64,000 nucleotides of DNA, taken from Atherinomorus stipes (lineage: Eukaryota > Chordata > Actinopteri > Atheriniformes > Atherinidae). Below the pieces are notes generated by a model. The model made no database searches. It was not told the origin of the DNA and saw only the letters and a program-made list of their open reading frames with translations. Made by a program: the position numbers and the translations under genes. Below are positions 11,864-23,169 of the stretch, piece by piece. The DNA lies in the NCBI GenBank assembly GCA_023101725.1, contig JALJCO010013735.1:1-64000 (forward strand). Direction: 5' to 3'. The number at the start of each line of letters is the position of its first letter. The stretch's first letter is position 1.

Positions 11864-12705
11864 GTTTCACCTCACCGCTTCTAAAAATATCTGGCTCTGT
11901 TTTCAGTGAGTAAAAGCCACAAAGAAAACAACAACAGCAGTCACACCTCCATTATCAACGCCTCCATTGTTGTTTTTACTTTACTGACCACCGTGTGGGA
12001 CGGCAGTGACATCACGGCAGTGACATCATGGTAGTGATGTCACGGCAGTCTCGACCGCGCCTACTTCACCTACTCCAGGTAGGAGACTACTGCTTCTCCT
12101 GTGTGGAAACAAAAGCCGTGCTGGTCGTCTTTAGCGTGTGCTGATGTACTGCGCCCTGATCCCGGCTTCTGTTTGTAAGTTTAATACTTTGAACTTAATA
12201 GTTAAATGTGTAGAAACCCTGTAAATAACCGACTTTAATCACTACTGTAATGTTGTCATTAAACATCAGAACCATGTTGAGAAGCCAAAGTGTAACAGAT
12301 CGAAGAATAAAGCATTATTTGTCTAAACTGTTAACCCCTTACTGCCTGAATTTATTTGCAATTATGTAAAGGCAAAATAAATACAGGCAAAAAATCTAAA
12401 TCTAAAAACCAAAACAGAAAAGTAAAATAATGGAACTCGATAAAGAATTTAATATATGAAATAAATTAATAACAGTTAATAAAAATAATGAATAAAAAAA
12501 TAGATAAATATGACTGAATAACAGTAAATGAATGAACGCAGTAAATTAGTTGGATGAAAAGAAATAAAATGAACAAAGGTCAGAAGTGAGTTGTCACAAA
12601 CTTCAGTACCAGGCACCAAGGGGTTAACATTCACTAGAACTGTGTCATCCATCATTAAATGGTTTTAGTTTGATCCTCCTGTTTTTCCCTCACGTCTCCA
12701 TCCAG

Positions 12706-12866
12706 ACGGGCCGATGTTCTGCAGCATCAGCACCAACGTTCCGGATCTTCACATCTTTCTCTGTGATCATGACATCACACCGGATCTCCGGCTGATGGTG
12801 CTGCTGGAGCTTCTCTACCAGGAAAGAAACGGGTGGGGGGCCACGATGGATTTCCTGCTCTGGCTG
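12706..12866 (+). other. Possible internal exon, unrecognised
   Basis: A pyrimidine tract ending CCATCCAG precedes this open segment and CTG|GTGAGT follows it, a good acceptor and donor pair around 161 bp. The frame reads a hydrophobic stretch with words such as LRLMVLLELLYQE and ATMDFLLWL. I do not recognise the family. A second candidate donor (GAGAG|GTAAC) ends the open frame upstream near 11466. These could be exons of a transposon gene carried by the element at 10561-16470, or chance. Confidence 0.25.
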
Positions 12867-13551
12867 GTGAGTGGGACGCCTCGCTCCCCGGCTCACCGCA
12901 TTCCCATTTAAGTGTGTAGAAAACAGTTCTGTTCATAATTATTTTCTGCCTCGTCTTAAACATTTTCAGTAACATGGCAGCTGCTGATTGGGTCAGCCCT
13001 GCACACCCTGATGGACGATGTGGTGGACAGTGGAGAGAGGCAGCCCCCACCCCCCAGATGATGTCCCACTCACAGCCAGAAGACTCCAAGGTCTTCAGTG
13101 TGGCATCCGAGCCCAAAATGCATATATGTTCTTTTTAAATGTTAATCTCTGCTGATCTTCTGTAAATACTTGTGGTTATTCTTAAAATGTACTTGTAAAT
13201 AGTTAGAAATGTTTAAATAGTTTTTTGTAAATACTTGTATCTCAAAAAATAAATGAATGTCACTGAGAAGTAGTTGAAGTTTACTTAAAAAGAAGTGACG
13301 AAGCAAATACTGTCACAAGGTTGGAAGACGTTAAGAACACACGGACAATAACAGTTTTATATACAATTCAACAATTTAAATAACACGAACACGGAACTTC
13401 AAACATCCACCAAAATAACAAGAAGATCACCGTCTGTCCACCATCATCTCCAATCAATGAAAAAGTCTCCATCCTTTCTCAACTCTCTCTCCTCTCCTCA
13501 GCCTCTCTCTGCCATCTCATGTCCTCCCTGATCAGATCCACAGCTCATCAG

Positions 13552-15452
13552 TTTCCCTCCTCCTCCTCCTCCTCCTTTCCTTCTTTTCTCCTGGCCTCTC
13601 CTCCTCCTCCTCCTCCTCCTCCTCCTTTCCTTCTTTTCTCCTGGCCTCTCCTCCTCATCCTCATCCTCCTCCTTTCCTTCTTTTCTCCTGGCCTCTCCTC
13701 CTCATCCTCATCCTCCCCCTTTCCTTCTTTTCTCCTGGCCTCTCCTCCTCATCCTCATCCCTCCTCCTTTCCTTCTTTTCTCCTGGCCTCTCCTCCTCAT
13801 CCTCCTCCTCCTCCGTTCCTTCTTTCTCCTGGCCTCTCCTCCTCATCCTCCTCCTCCTCCGTTCCTTCTTTTCTCCTGGACTTTCATCCTCATCCTCCTC
13901 CTCCCCCTTTCCTTCTTTTCTCCTGGCCTCTCCTCCTCATCCTCCTCCTCCTCCGTTCCTTCTTTTCTCCTGGACTTTCCTCCTCATCCTCCTCCTCCTC
14001 CTTTCCTTCTTTTCTCCTGGACTTTCCTCCTCATCCTCATCCTCCCTCCTCCCCCTTTCCTTCTTTTCTCCTGGCCTCTCCTCCTCATCCCTCCTCCTCC
14101 TCCGTTCCTTCTTTTCTCCTGGACTTTCCTCCTCATCCTCATCCTCCTCCTTTCCTTCTTTTCTCCTGGCCTCTCCTCCTCCTCCTCCTCCTCCTCCGTT
14201 CCTTCTTTTCTCCTGGCCTCTCCTCCTCATCCTCCTCCTCCTCCGTTCCTTCTTTTCTCCTGGACTTTCCTCCTCATCCTCATCCTCCTCCTCCCCCTTT
14301 CCTTCTTTTCTCCTGGCCTCTCCTCCTCATCCTCCTCCTCCTCCGTTCCTTCTTTTCTCCTGGACTTTCCTCCTCATCCTCCTCCTCCTCCGTTCCTTCT
14401 TTTCTCCTGGCCTCTCCCTCCTCATCCTCCTCCTCCTCCTTTCCTTCTTTTCTCCTGGCCTCTCCTCCTCATCCTCATCCTCCCCCTTTCCTTCTTTTCT
14501 CCTGGCCTCTCCTCCTCCTCCTCATCCCTCCTCCTTTCCTTCTTTTCTCCTGGCCTCTCCTCCTCCTCCTCCTCATCCTCCTCCTTTCCTTCTTTTCTCC
14601 TGGCCTCTCCTCCTCCTCCTCCTCCTCCCCCTTTCCTTCTTTTCTCCTGGCCTCTCCTCCTCATCCTCCTCCTCCCCCTTTCCTTCTTTTCTCCTGGCCT
14701 CCTCCTCCTCATCCTCCTCCTCCTCCGTTCCTTCTTTTCTCCTGGACTTTCCTCCTCATCCTCATCCTCCTCCTCCCCCTTTCCTTCTTTTCTCCTGGCC
14801 TCTCCTCCCCTCCTCATCCTCCTCCTTTCCTTCTTTTTCTCCTGGCCTCTCCTCCTCCTCCTCATCCTCCCTCCTTTCCTTCTTTTCTCCTGGCCTCTCC
14901 TCCTCATCCTCCTCCTCCTCCGTTCCTTCTTTTCTCCTGGCCGCTCCTCCTCATCCTCCTCCTCCCCCTTTCCTTCTTTTCTCCTGGCCTCTCCTCCTCA
15001 TCCTCCTCCTCCTCCGTTCCTTCTTTTCTCCTGGACTTTCCTCCTCATCCTCATCCTCATCCTCCTCCTTTCCTTCTTTTCTCCTGGCCTCTCCTCCTCC
15101 TCCTCCTCCTTTCCTTCTTTTCTCCTGGCCGCTCCTCCTCATCCTCCTCCTCCTCCGTTCCTTCTTTTCTCCTGGCCTCTCCTCCTCATCCTCCTCCTCG
15201 TCCGTTCCTTCTTTTCTCCTGGCCTCTCCTCCTCATCCTCCTCCTCCTCCGTTCCTTCTTTTCTCCTGGACTTTCCTCCTCATCCTCATCCTCCTCCTCC
15301 TCCGTTCCTTCTTTTCTCCTGGCCTCTCCTCCTCATCCTCCTCCTCCTCCGTTCCTTCTTTTCTCCTGGACTTTCCTCCTCATCCTCCTCCTCCTCCGTT
15401 CCTTCTTTTCTCCTGGCCTCTCCTCCTCATCCTCATCCTCCTCCTCATGCTG
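13552..15452. repeat. 1.9-kb pyrimidine-rich minisatellite, roughly 46-48-bp unit
   Basis: About 40 imperfect copies of a unit made of TTCCTTCTTTTCTCCTGG, CCTCTCCTCCTCATCC and a variable CCT run. The plus strand is almost all pyrimidine. A 645-residue frame of Ser/Pro/Leu repeats spans it and several minus frames of Arg/Glu/Gly repeats oppose it. These are consequences of the repeat, not proteins. Long mirror-like polypyrimidine tracts can form triplex DNA. Confidence 0.95.
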
Positions 15453-15469
15453 CTAACCGCTGCAGCACC

Positions 15470-15680
15470 TGGCCCTGGTGCGTCCTCAGGGATGGAGGCA
15501 GTTAGGACAGGTGGGGCAGTATAGGGGGGTCTGTCCTAACACCTCATGCATGGGGACGACCCGGGGCAGGGGGCAGCAGGGGGCCTGCCGCCCTCTCCCT
15601 GCCCCGTCCCCGGATCTCTGCTTTCCTACAGCAGGGGGAAAGGGACAGATGCCATTTTCTGTACAGTTTATTTAAAGTCT
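15470..15680. other. G-rich unique segment
   Basis: This short GC-rich stretch follows the minisatellite and has many runs of three or more G. No gene was recognised. Confidence 0.4.
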
Positions 15681-16743
15681 AGAAAAAATCCGTGATGAAA
15701 AATGACTGTTCCACATAACACTGATGTTACTCCTCAAGAGAACTATACTTTATACTATACTATACTATAAATGAAGTATTCTTTATTGAATCTAAACGTT
15801 CCCAGTACTGACCGCGCGGTCCAGCTGGAATAATGTTATTTGTTTAGCTGCATTCAGCTGTGACAGCTGCTATCACCTTATAATAAACTGTAGCCTCACG
15901 TCTGAGAACAGACTTACCTGATGTGAGGTATGAGATTATCAGCAGTTACAATGAGCTGTAAGTTCACATCCAAGCTTGTGACATTAGAAAGTGAAGGCTT
16001 TTAGTGTTGATGAGCATCTCGTATCAACAGGTTAGCTCTTAGCTACATGTTAGCTGGTCCTACACATTCCAGTGGCTCCGTGTTAGCGTTGTTAGCATCA
16101 TGTATTTTAACAACTATTCGGTTTTTGAACTCCTTGCCTTCAGTAAAAACCTGTTACTTGCATTTAAACGTGTAATCGGCACTGCTGCATTTGACGGATG
16201 AAGAAAAGCCGCTTCTCTCATACTTCCTCCTCTTCTTTTTCTTCTTCTTCTAAAAAAAACGGTGCGCAAAGCATCTTGGGATATGCGAGGCCACAAAGGA
16301 TGGTAGTGATGCATCCTCCGAATTCGGGGGAAAGGAAGACGAATTCAAAGGCTGCATTTGAAGGACCCTTCGATTATTTGCCAAATGGGACAGCTTTGCG
16401 CAGCGTTGTGACGTAAGCGGCCTTCAAATGTGCACTTCGAAGGATGCAGACTTCGAATTGGGACAGACCCAAGTCCGACCTATCAACCTATCATTGCTTT
16501 GCAGTACCAGTCTGAGGGGCCCTGGTACACTGACTAAAACCCGCACAATTACCATCAGTCTCCGTTATTTAACACAGCTGTGGAGAAACCTGTTAGCAAG
16601 TACACGTTCGTGATCTTGTGAGATGTTTGGAGCTTCCTGACCATGTCTGCATGTTTTTCCCAGATCTGCACGTGGACACTGAGTCAGACTCAGATGCAGC
16701 CATGAAGCCATCAGCATCTCCTCCATCAGACGTTCTTCCACAT

Positions 16744-17104
16744 TAGGGCTGCCACACCCAGTGATTTTGATAATCGACTAGTCACCGATTATTTCAGCGA
16801 TCGGTCGACTTATCAGATCATATGAAAATTGTGGCATATTTACAGCACCAGTCAAAAGTTTGGACATTTCCTCAGTGAATCTAATGGAAAAACGTGTCCA
16901 AACTTTTGACTGTTAGTGTGTTTATTTATGTCAGTAAACAATAAAAAGCTGACCAGACAGAAAGATGGACGAGCCAGTGGAAGGTAAAGTGGTCATTTTC
17001 AGAGGAAAAAGAAAAACGAAGCGATTAGTCAGTTATTGAATTAGTCGCCCACTAATTCAACAGTCAACGATTAGCCGTGTAATTGAGTGATGGTGGCAGC
17101 CGTA
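16744..17104. mobile_element. hAT-type MITE with an inner Tc1-like remnant
   Basis: The left end TAGGGCTGCCACACCCAG and the reverse complement of the right end (TACGGCTGCCACC) match and are followed by the AATCG/CGATTA words common in hAT MITEs. The flanks TTCCACAT and TCCCGCAT agree at six of eight bases. Inside, 16848-16910 is a small palindrome built on CAGTCAAAAGTTTGGAC, the terminus of a well-known fish Tc1 family. Confidence 0.7.
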
Positions 17105-17755
17105 TCCCGCATGCAGCATCACTGCGGGTGCAGCTGGTGTTGGAGGACGTTGGAAAACACCTGTGAACAACCCTCAGTCTTTTGGACTGTGGCTTTGGTG
17201 GCCGATGAAGCTGAGGCTCGATCTTGTTTGGACTCACTGTTGCTGTAACCAGGCACCAGAAAAACAATCACTTCTTCTTCTACAGTGTCTGGAAACATGT
17301 TATTCAGTCCCCGAAGCACTTACTGACAGAAACAAATTTAACATGTCAGCTTTCAGAAGAAGATGATGTTTGCAGAGGAGCTCCCAGTTTCCTCTGGCTC
17401 AGCTGTGGAAATGTCAGAAAGAAGAGCTCGTCTGTGAGTCCGCCCGGAAACAAGACTCATGGAAGTTTCCTCTTTCATTTTTTCCCCACGAACACAAACT
17501 GTGTGCTTTGTTCCCAACTCCTTTGGGTGCAACTCGGAAGACATTAACACAAGAAAAGTTTTTGGGGAATATTTTGTAACAAATATACTTGTATTTTCAC
17601 ATCTCCATAAATCTCACAAGTGTTTTCTTTAATTTGACACCAGATTTATTCAAAGAGGCTTTGTGGTTGCAGAGATACACTCATTTTAATTGGAGCAAGC
17701 AATTTCAAGAAAAATGGGCTTAGGGTTCCCGGTCCTGGTGCCCATGATTCCAGAT
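17105..17755. other. No gene recognised
   Basis: Several overlapping short frames on both strands, none with a domain I can name. The minus frame 17119-17319 is hydrophobic then polar and could be a remnant, but nothing supports a gene. Confidence 0.4.
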
Positions 17756-17939
17756 CAGGGGTGTCCAGTTCTGGTCCACGAAGGGCCACAATCCTGCAGG
17801 TTTTCTATGTGCCATGGCTGCAACACACCTGACTCCAATTACTGAGAACTTCATTGGCTCCATTTAGTATCAGTAAGGTGTGTTGAAGCAGAGAAACCTG
17901 CAGGACAGCGGTCCTGAAGGACCACCTCTGACCCCCCTG
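17756..17939. mobile_element. 184-bp hAT-type MITE
   Basis: It begins CAGGGGTGTCCAGTTCTGG and ends GACCCCCCTG, with matching inverted ends. The flanks are TTCCAGAT (17748-17755) and TTCTAGAT (17940-17947), a 7-of-8 duplication. CAGGGGTGTCCA termini with 8-bp duplications are typical of hAT MITEs across fishes. Confidence 0.8.
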
Positions 17940-18127
17940 TTCTAGATGAACAGATCAGGATGAGCTGCATGTGTCTGATGTGAACATTGTTGCAGAGGTG
18001 TGATTCTCTGGTAGGATTACGTCCTCGTGTGTCTGGATTTGGTCTCACTGAAACGCGACTGCTGCTGTAATAATGACTAAAGTCAGTGGCTGCAGTGGCT
18101 ACAAGTACGCATGTTGAGAAACGGCCC

Positions 18128-18299
18128 ATGTATTTGGACGGTGGGAGGAAGCTGGAGAAAACTCACGCATACACGGATAGAACATGCAAACTCTACACAG
18201 GAAGGCTGCTGTTGGAACCCCCTCCCCAGCTGGGGCTTGAACTAGCAACCTTCTTACTGTGAGGCTGCAGTGCTAACCACCACACCACTGTGCAGCCTG
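18128..18299 (-). mobile_element. tRNA-derived SINE-like repeat
   Basis: Read on the minus strand it has an A-box-like TGGTTAGCACTG, CCTCACAGTAAGAAGG, a degenerate B-box GTTCAAGCCC and then the widespread GTTTGCATGTTC and CTTCCTCCCACCGTCC words. This arrangement matches a common fish interspersed repeat with a tRNA-like internal RNA polymerase III promoter. The B-box has lost its CpG, so it is probably inactive. It is not a tRNA gene: there is no cloverleaf or terminator. Confidence 0.6.
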
Positions 18300-18489
18300 A
18301 TAGTTTGACCAGAAATGAGAAAAATATACTTGCTAAGATTTGAGTTTTTACGGTGTGCAGCACTCTACTATCTCCTCTCCAAACTTCCTGGATTGAAGTG
18401 TCATGTGTCTTGATGCTATCTGCTATATTTGGCCCCACATTTACAAAAAAAAGTGATTAAATTCATTAGCTTCCTCATTCCTATTAAGC

Positions 18490-19019
18490 AACATCTCAGG
18501 TTTTAGACAGCACCACCGCACTGAGACTGCTATGTCCTCCAGGTTTTAGACAGCACCACAGTGTTGTCAGTGTTGGTTCTACTGGATCTCAGTGCTGTAT
18601 TTGATACAGTTGCCCACTTTATATTACTCCAATGACTGGAGAAGTGGGTGGGTCTCTGGTTCTGTAGTAAACTGGTTGAAAACATATTTGGAGAACAGGA
18701 AGTACGTTGTGTCAGTAGGCAGCTTTACATATGAGCAGACAAAAATTACCTGTGGAGTTCCCCAGGGCTCTATCCTGGGGCCTCTTCTGTTTAACATCTA
18801 CATGCTCCCACTGGCCCAGGTTATAAAGAACAACAATATCAGTTACCATAGCTACGCAGATGACACACAGATATCTCTTACAGTATCACCAGGAGATTGG
18901 GGCCCTGTACAGGCTCTTGGTAAATGTTTTGAGGAGATTAATGACTGGATGTGCCTCAACTTTCTTCAGCTGAACAAAAACAAAACTGAGGTGGTTTTTG
19001 GAGCCAAAGAGAATTGACA
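18490..19019 (+). pseudogene. LINE (L2-type) reverse transcriptase fragment
   Basis: The plus frame 18592-19017 contains [20 protein letters not shown], the catalytic block YADDTQISL and the following [16 protein letters not shown], the palm region of an L2/CR1-type non-LTR retrotransposon. Upstream (about 18541-18610) the [16 protein letters not shown] segment is present but shifted in frame and stopped. The copy is truncated at its 5' end, and just after KTEV it passes into a 51-bp tandem array instead of the normal C-terminal domain. It cannot encode a working enzyme. Confidence 0.85.
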
Positions 19020-19050
19020 GCAGGTTGTCACAGAACTTCAGTCCATCCAC

Positions 19051-19485
19051 CTAAAAACCACCAACCAGGCCAGAAATCTGGCTGTAGCGACGGACTTGGA
19101 GCTAAAAACCAATGACCGGGCCAGAAATCTGTCCGTAGTGATGGACTCTGACCTAAAAACTGCCGACCGAGCCAAAACTCCAGCATAGCGTAGAATTCTG
19201 AGCTTAAAACTGCCAACCGTGCCAGAACTCTGACTGTAGTGACGGAATCTGAGCTTAAAATCACTGACCGGGCCAGAAATCTGGCCGCAGCGATGGACTC
19301 GGACCTAAAAATTAATGACCAAGTCAGAAATCTGGCCGCAGATATGGACTCAGACCTAAAAACTGCCAACCAGGCCAGAAATCTGGCATAGCGACATACT
19401 TGGAGCTAAGAACCACCGACTGGGCCAAAAATCTGGCCGTAGCGACGGATTCAGACCTATAAACTGCTGACCGGGCCAGAAATCT
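19051..19485 (+). repeat. 51-bp tandem array, about 8.5 copies, grown from LINE sequence
   Basis: Units start CTAAAAAC at 19051, 19102, 19153, 19203, 19254, 19305, 19356, 19406 and 19457, so the period is 51 (twice 50). In the frame of the adjoining reverse transcriptase the first units read ARNLAV, then MDSDLK, which matches the NLGVIFDQDLSF segment seen in the other LINE copies at the same place. The array therefore seems to be an in-frame 17-residue expansion of that LINE segment, later broken by single-base losses. Confidence 0.85.
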
Positions 19486-19489
19486 TTTA

Positions 19490-20618
19490 ACAACTAACTG
19501 TTTAAAGAAACAAGTGGAGCAACGACATAGCTCTTCACCTCCATGGTGAGAGGATGTGGGAACAAACAGGGGAAGCATGGAATCAGAGCATATCCACTAC
19601 TGGTTTGTGCCATAATGAAATATGACAAATGATTTATGTCAGGCATTAGCTATGCTGCGGGAGGTAATTTGTTATACTGAAACGCACAGACACCCTGCTT
19701 TGTAATTAAATCACACAAAATAATGACTATCCTACCATGTTTGCTCTGGTTGTTTGTCTTTGTTCTCCATTCTATTGTTTTCTCCAAGAAATTAATTATG
19801 CCGTACATTATGCACAAACCTTTGATTAAAACTGAGTGATAATTTGCTAAAGCATGTCACCAAGAACTAAGAAAAAGCCCTGAAGCAAAAACTTCCCGGT
19901 TTAACTTCTTTTTCTAACTGGACGGAACTCCAAGGTGAAATTCTCCATCCGTGATTCTGACCGGACTGAAGCGATTAATCCAAATCATGCTACATGTAAA
20001 TAATGTGATTAAGCTCTCAGTGCACACACAGCTTGTTTAGGTCGGACTCAAGCAACCATGAATGTAGCGGAGATGTGGGTGCTTACATCATCTTCATCTG
20101 CAGGAAATCCCCTCATCTTGCAGGGACATCGGAAAAGGGGTTGTTTTGCACTCAGGTTCTTGTTGACCTCAGAAGATGCAGATGCAGCAAATCGGAGCAC
20201 GGACAGTGCAGACGGACAAGGTGTGGGACAGAGGAGAGGCGGGAAAATAAAGCTGATGGACCAATCACAGGTGAGCAGATTTTCTGCAGTGAAATGGTTT
20301 ATAAGGTCTGAGTGAGATCAATGTCATCCTTTCAGTACGACTAAACATGCTGTCAGTTTCTCATCAAAACATGGATGTTCCAGTGAATTCAGCTGAGGCT
20401 GAAAGGCAAAAGGTCAAGGTCATAGACAGGCAAAGGTCACAGGTCCAAGTCCAGGAGGGGAATCCATGGGCAGGGCTCCAGCCTGCAACCAAATGCTCGC
20501 ATTTTGGGACTAAATTGTGACACAGTGCAGGTCAATTTTTCATCTACTTCCGCATGTGCGACCAATTAATTCACCGTTTTTGTTATTAGTATTTTTTATT
20601 GAGTCTAATTGATATACT
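19490..20618. other. No gene or repeat recognised
   Basis: AT-rich unique sequence. Two overlapping plus frames near 20033-20315 lack recognisable domains. Confidence 0.45.
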
Positions 20619-20620
20619 TA

Positions 20621-22254
20621 CAATTGTGTGAAAAAGTGTTTGTCTCCTTCTTGATTTCTTATTTTTTTGTATGTTTGTCACACTTAAATGTTTGAGATCA
20701 TCAAACAAATTTCAGATCATCAAACAAATGTAAATATTAGACAAAGATAACACAAGTAAACACAAAATGCAGTTTTTAAATGAAGATTTTTATTTTTAAG
20801 GGGTAAAAATCCAAACCTCCATGTCCCTGTGTGAAAAAGTGATCTTCCCCTAAACCTAATAACTGGTTGTTCCACCTTAGCAGCAACAACTGCATCAAGT
20901 GTTTGTGATAACTGGCAGTGAGTCTTCTACAGCGCTGTGGAGGAATTTTGTTCCACTCATCTTTGCAGAATTGTTGTAATTCAGCCACATTGGAGGCTTT
21001 TCCAGCATGAACCGCCTTTTTAAGGTCATGCCACAGCATCTCAATGGGATTCAGGTGGGGGCTTTGACTAGGCCACTCCAAAGTCTTCATGTTGTTGTTC
21101 TTAAGCTATTCAGAGGTGGACTTGCTGGTGTGTTCTGGATCATTGTTCTGCTGCAGAACCCAAGTGCGCTTCAGCTTGAGGTCACAAACAGATGGCCGGA
21201 CATTCTCCTTCAGGATTTTTGGTAGAAGCAGAATTCATGGTTCCATTTACCACAGCAAGTCTTCCAGGTCCTGAAGCAGCAAAACAGCCCCAGACCATCA
21301 CACTACCACCACCATATTTTACTGTTGCTATGATGTTCCTTTTCTGAAATGCCGTGTTACTTTTACGCCAGATGTAATGGGACCTCCACCTTCCAGAAAG
21401 TTCCACTTTTGTCTCGTCAGTCCACAGAGTATTTTCCCAAAAGTCTTGGGGATCATCAAGATGCTTTCTGGCTAAACTGAGACGAGCCTTTAAGTTCTTT
21501 TTGCTCAGCAGTGGTTTTGGTCTTGGAACTCTGCCATGCAGCCATTTTTGCCCCCCAGTCTCTTTCTGATGGTGGAGTCATGAACACTGACCTTCATTGA
21601 GGCAAGTGAGGCCTGCAGTTCTTGGATGTTGTTCTGGGGTCTTTTGTGACCTCTTGGATGAGTCGTCGCTGTGCTCTTGGGGTTATTTTGGTCGGCCGGC
21701 CCCTCCTGGGAAGGTTCACCACTGTTCCATGTTTTCACCATTTGTGGATAATGGTTCTCACTGTGGTTCTCTGGAGTCCCAAAGCTTTAGAAATGGCTTT
21801 GGAACCTTTTCCAGACTGAAAGATCTCAATGACTTTGTTTCTCATTTGTTCCTGAATTTCTTTTGGATGGCAGCATGATGTCTAGCTTTGGAGGATCTTT
21901 TGGTCTACTTCACTTTGTCAGGCAGGTCCTATTTAAGTGATTTCTGATGGAGAACAGGTGTGGCAGTAATCAGGCCTGGATGTGGATAGAGAAACTGAAC
22001 TCTGCTTTCCGAAGATGATAAACCACAGTTAATTTGTTTTAACTTTTTCACACAGGGCCATGTAGGTTTGGATCCCCCCCCCCCCCCCCCCCACCTTAAA
22101 AATAGAAATCTTCATTCAAAAACTGCATTTTGTGTTTACTTGTGTTATCTTTGTCTCACATTTAAATTTGTTTGATGATCTGAAACATTTAAGTGTGACA
22201 AACATGCAAAAAGTAAGAAATCAGGAAGGAGGCAAAAACTTTTTCACACAACTG
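20621..22254 (-). mobile_element. Tc1-like DNA transposon, near full length
   Basis: Terminal inverted repeats of about 210 bp start CAATTGTGTGAAAAAGTG at the left and CAGTTGTGTGAAAAAG (reverse complement) at the right, and TA flanks both ends (20619-20620 and 22255-22256). The arms carry the same sequence words, though the right arm has gained a 19-base C run at 22074-22092. One minus-strand transposase gene lies between the arms. Confidence 0.92.
20776..21876 (-). pseudogene. Tc1-family transposase, frameshifted
   Basis: A Tc1 transposase cuts and pastes its element at TA sites with an N-terminal paired-type helix-turn-helix region and a C-terminal DDE domain. The start at 21876 gives MLPSKRNSGTNEKQSH, a typical Tc1 beginning. 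The homologous frames are split: 21741-21505 (with the end of the DNA-binding region), 21406-21182 (GGGSVMVWGCFAASGPG in the catalytic core) and 21090-20776 (SPHLNPIEMLWHDLKK with the last acidic residue, then the usual tail running into the terminal repeat). The intervening frame shifts and stops make it non-functional. Confidence 0.92.
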
Positions 22255-22259
22255 TATAT

Positions 22260-22700
22260 ATATACATACACACACAATAATCACATGAGATCTGGTTTAT
22301 ATTCCTCTGAACAAAAGTGGAGATGCTTTGATGGTTTGCTACCGTCAATACATAAACAAAATGCCATATATAGAGCAATGCAATCTTTAATTTGATCAAA
22401 TATTCCTGTGCAGCCCCTTAAAGGGCGACATTTTCAGTCAGCCCATTTATCTGGAAATCAGTTGAAAATTCACCGGGTTAAGCAGGTCAGAGACATGAAG
22501 GATACCACTCTCCTCAATGGGCACGCATTCACTCTGACAGCAGCCTGGTCTGACCCAAGATGGCTGCTCTGTCGGTACGTCTCAAACCCGCGGATGCAAG
22601 GTCTATCCATGTCTTTGCTACAGACCATGACACGCTTCTTAGATCAGGATCTTTGTATTGCTGACAGCAGTCAGAATAGAGTAGCAATGAAAACTGAATG
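22260..22700. other. No gene recognised
   Basis: Unique sequence with an AT-rich tract next to the Tc1 end. The plus frame 22408-22701 has no recognisable domain. Confidence 0.4.
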
Positions 22701-23165
22701 AAGTATAAACCTCTACTTCCCTGGGGGGAAACTGATAAGAGCAAGACCCCCGTCTCCCATCATGCACTCCTTCCACAGAGGCACCATAGAAACATCCTGA
22801 CCAGCAGCATCACCTTGTGGTACGGAGCCTGCAGCACATCCTGCCGCTAAACCCTGCAGCACACCGCGAAAGCAGCTGGGAAGAACCCTCAGTGTCCCCC
22901 TACCCTCTCTATTGGACATTTACTACCCCCACCCTACCTGCAGAGCCACCAGGTGACCCAAGACTGCTACTCGGTTTACTCTGCTGTATGCATAAGTGCA
23001 CTGTTGCCACTGTACTGTTCATTGTTAATAACCTGCCGTACATGTTACAGTTACATCGTTTACATTGACTATTTGTACTGCGGTCCATCAGGACCACTGT
23101 AATGTTACATTGTCAAACTTTATCGTTATATTTTCCATCTGTACATTCGTAATCTCCTTACTTAT
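22700..23165 (+). pseudogene. Jockey/CR1-like LINE, end of ORF2 and 3' UTR
   Basis: From about 22752 the plus strand reads HSFHRGTIE, then in shifted frames a WYGAC-type segment, a K-T-L-Q-like stretch and PLPSLLDIY. This is the well-known C-terminal region downstream of the reverse transcriptase in fish jockey/CR1-like LINEs. At least two frameshifts and a stop are present. The remaining part to 23165 looks like the 3' UTR and is cut by the TTAA element at 23170; it may resume at 24036. Confidence 0.6.
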
Positions 23166-23169
23166 TTAA

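Larger units (their letters stand above)
10561..16470. mobile_element. Large element with matching inverted termini and minisatellite cargo
   Basis: The left end GGGTCTGTCTCAATTTCG and the reverse complement of the right end GGGTCTGTCCCAATTCG are followed by matching GAAGTCTGCATCCTT, giving inverted termini of about 40 bp nearly 5.9 kb apart. The flanks (ACAAA and AAGTC) show no clear target duplication, so the superfamily is open. The interior holds two minisatellites, a 9-bp array and possible exon-like segments. It may be one old element with later insertions or two related ends brought together. Confidence 0.5.

Noticed and set aside
13519..15456. 645-residue open frame
   Set aside because: It is entirely a minisatellite. 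The residues are Ser, Pro, Leu and Phe in the repeat period, with long opposing frames, and there is no domain.
10561..16470. Single hAT element of 5.9 kb
   Set aside because: The inverted ends match, but no target duplication was found, so the superfamily and unity of the element are not asserted.
18128..18299. tRNA gene
   Set aside because: It has A- and B-box-like words, but no cloverleaf, and the sequence continues as a known type of fish interspersed repeat.
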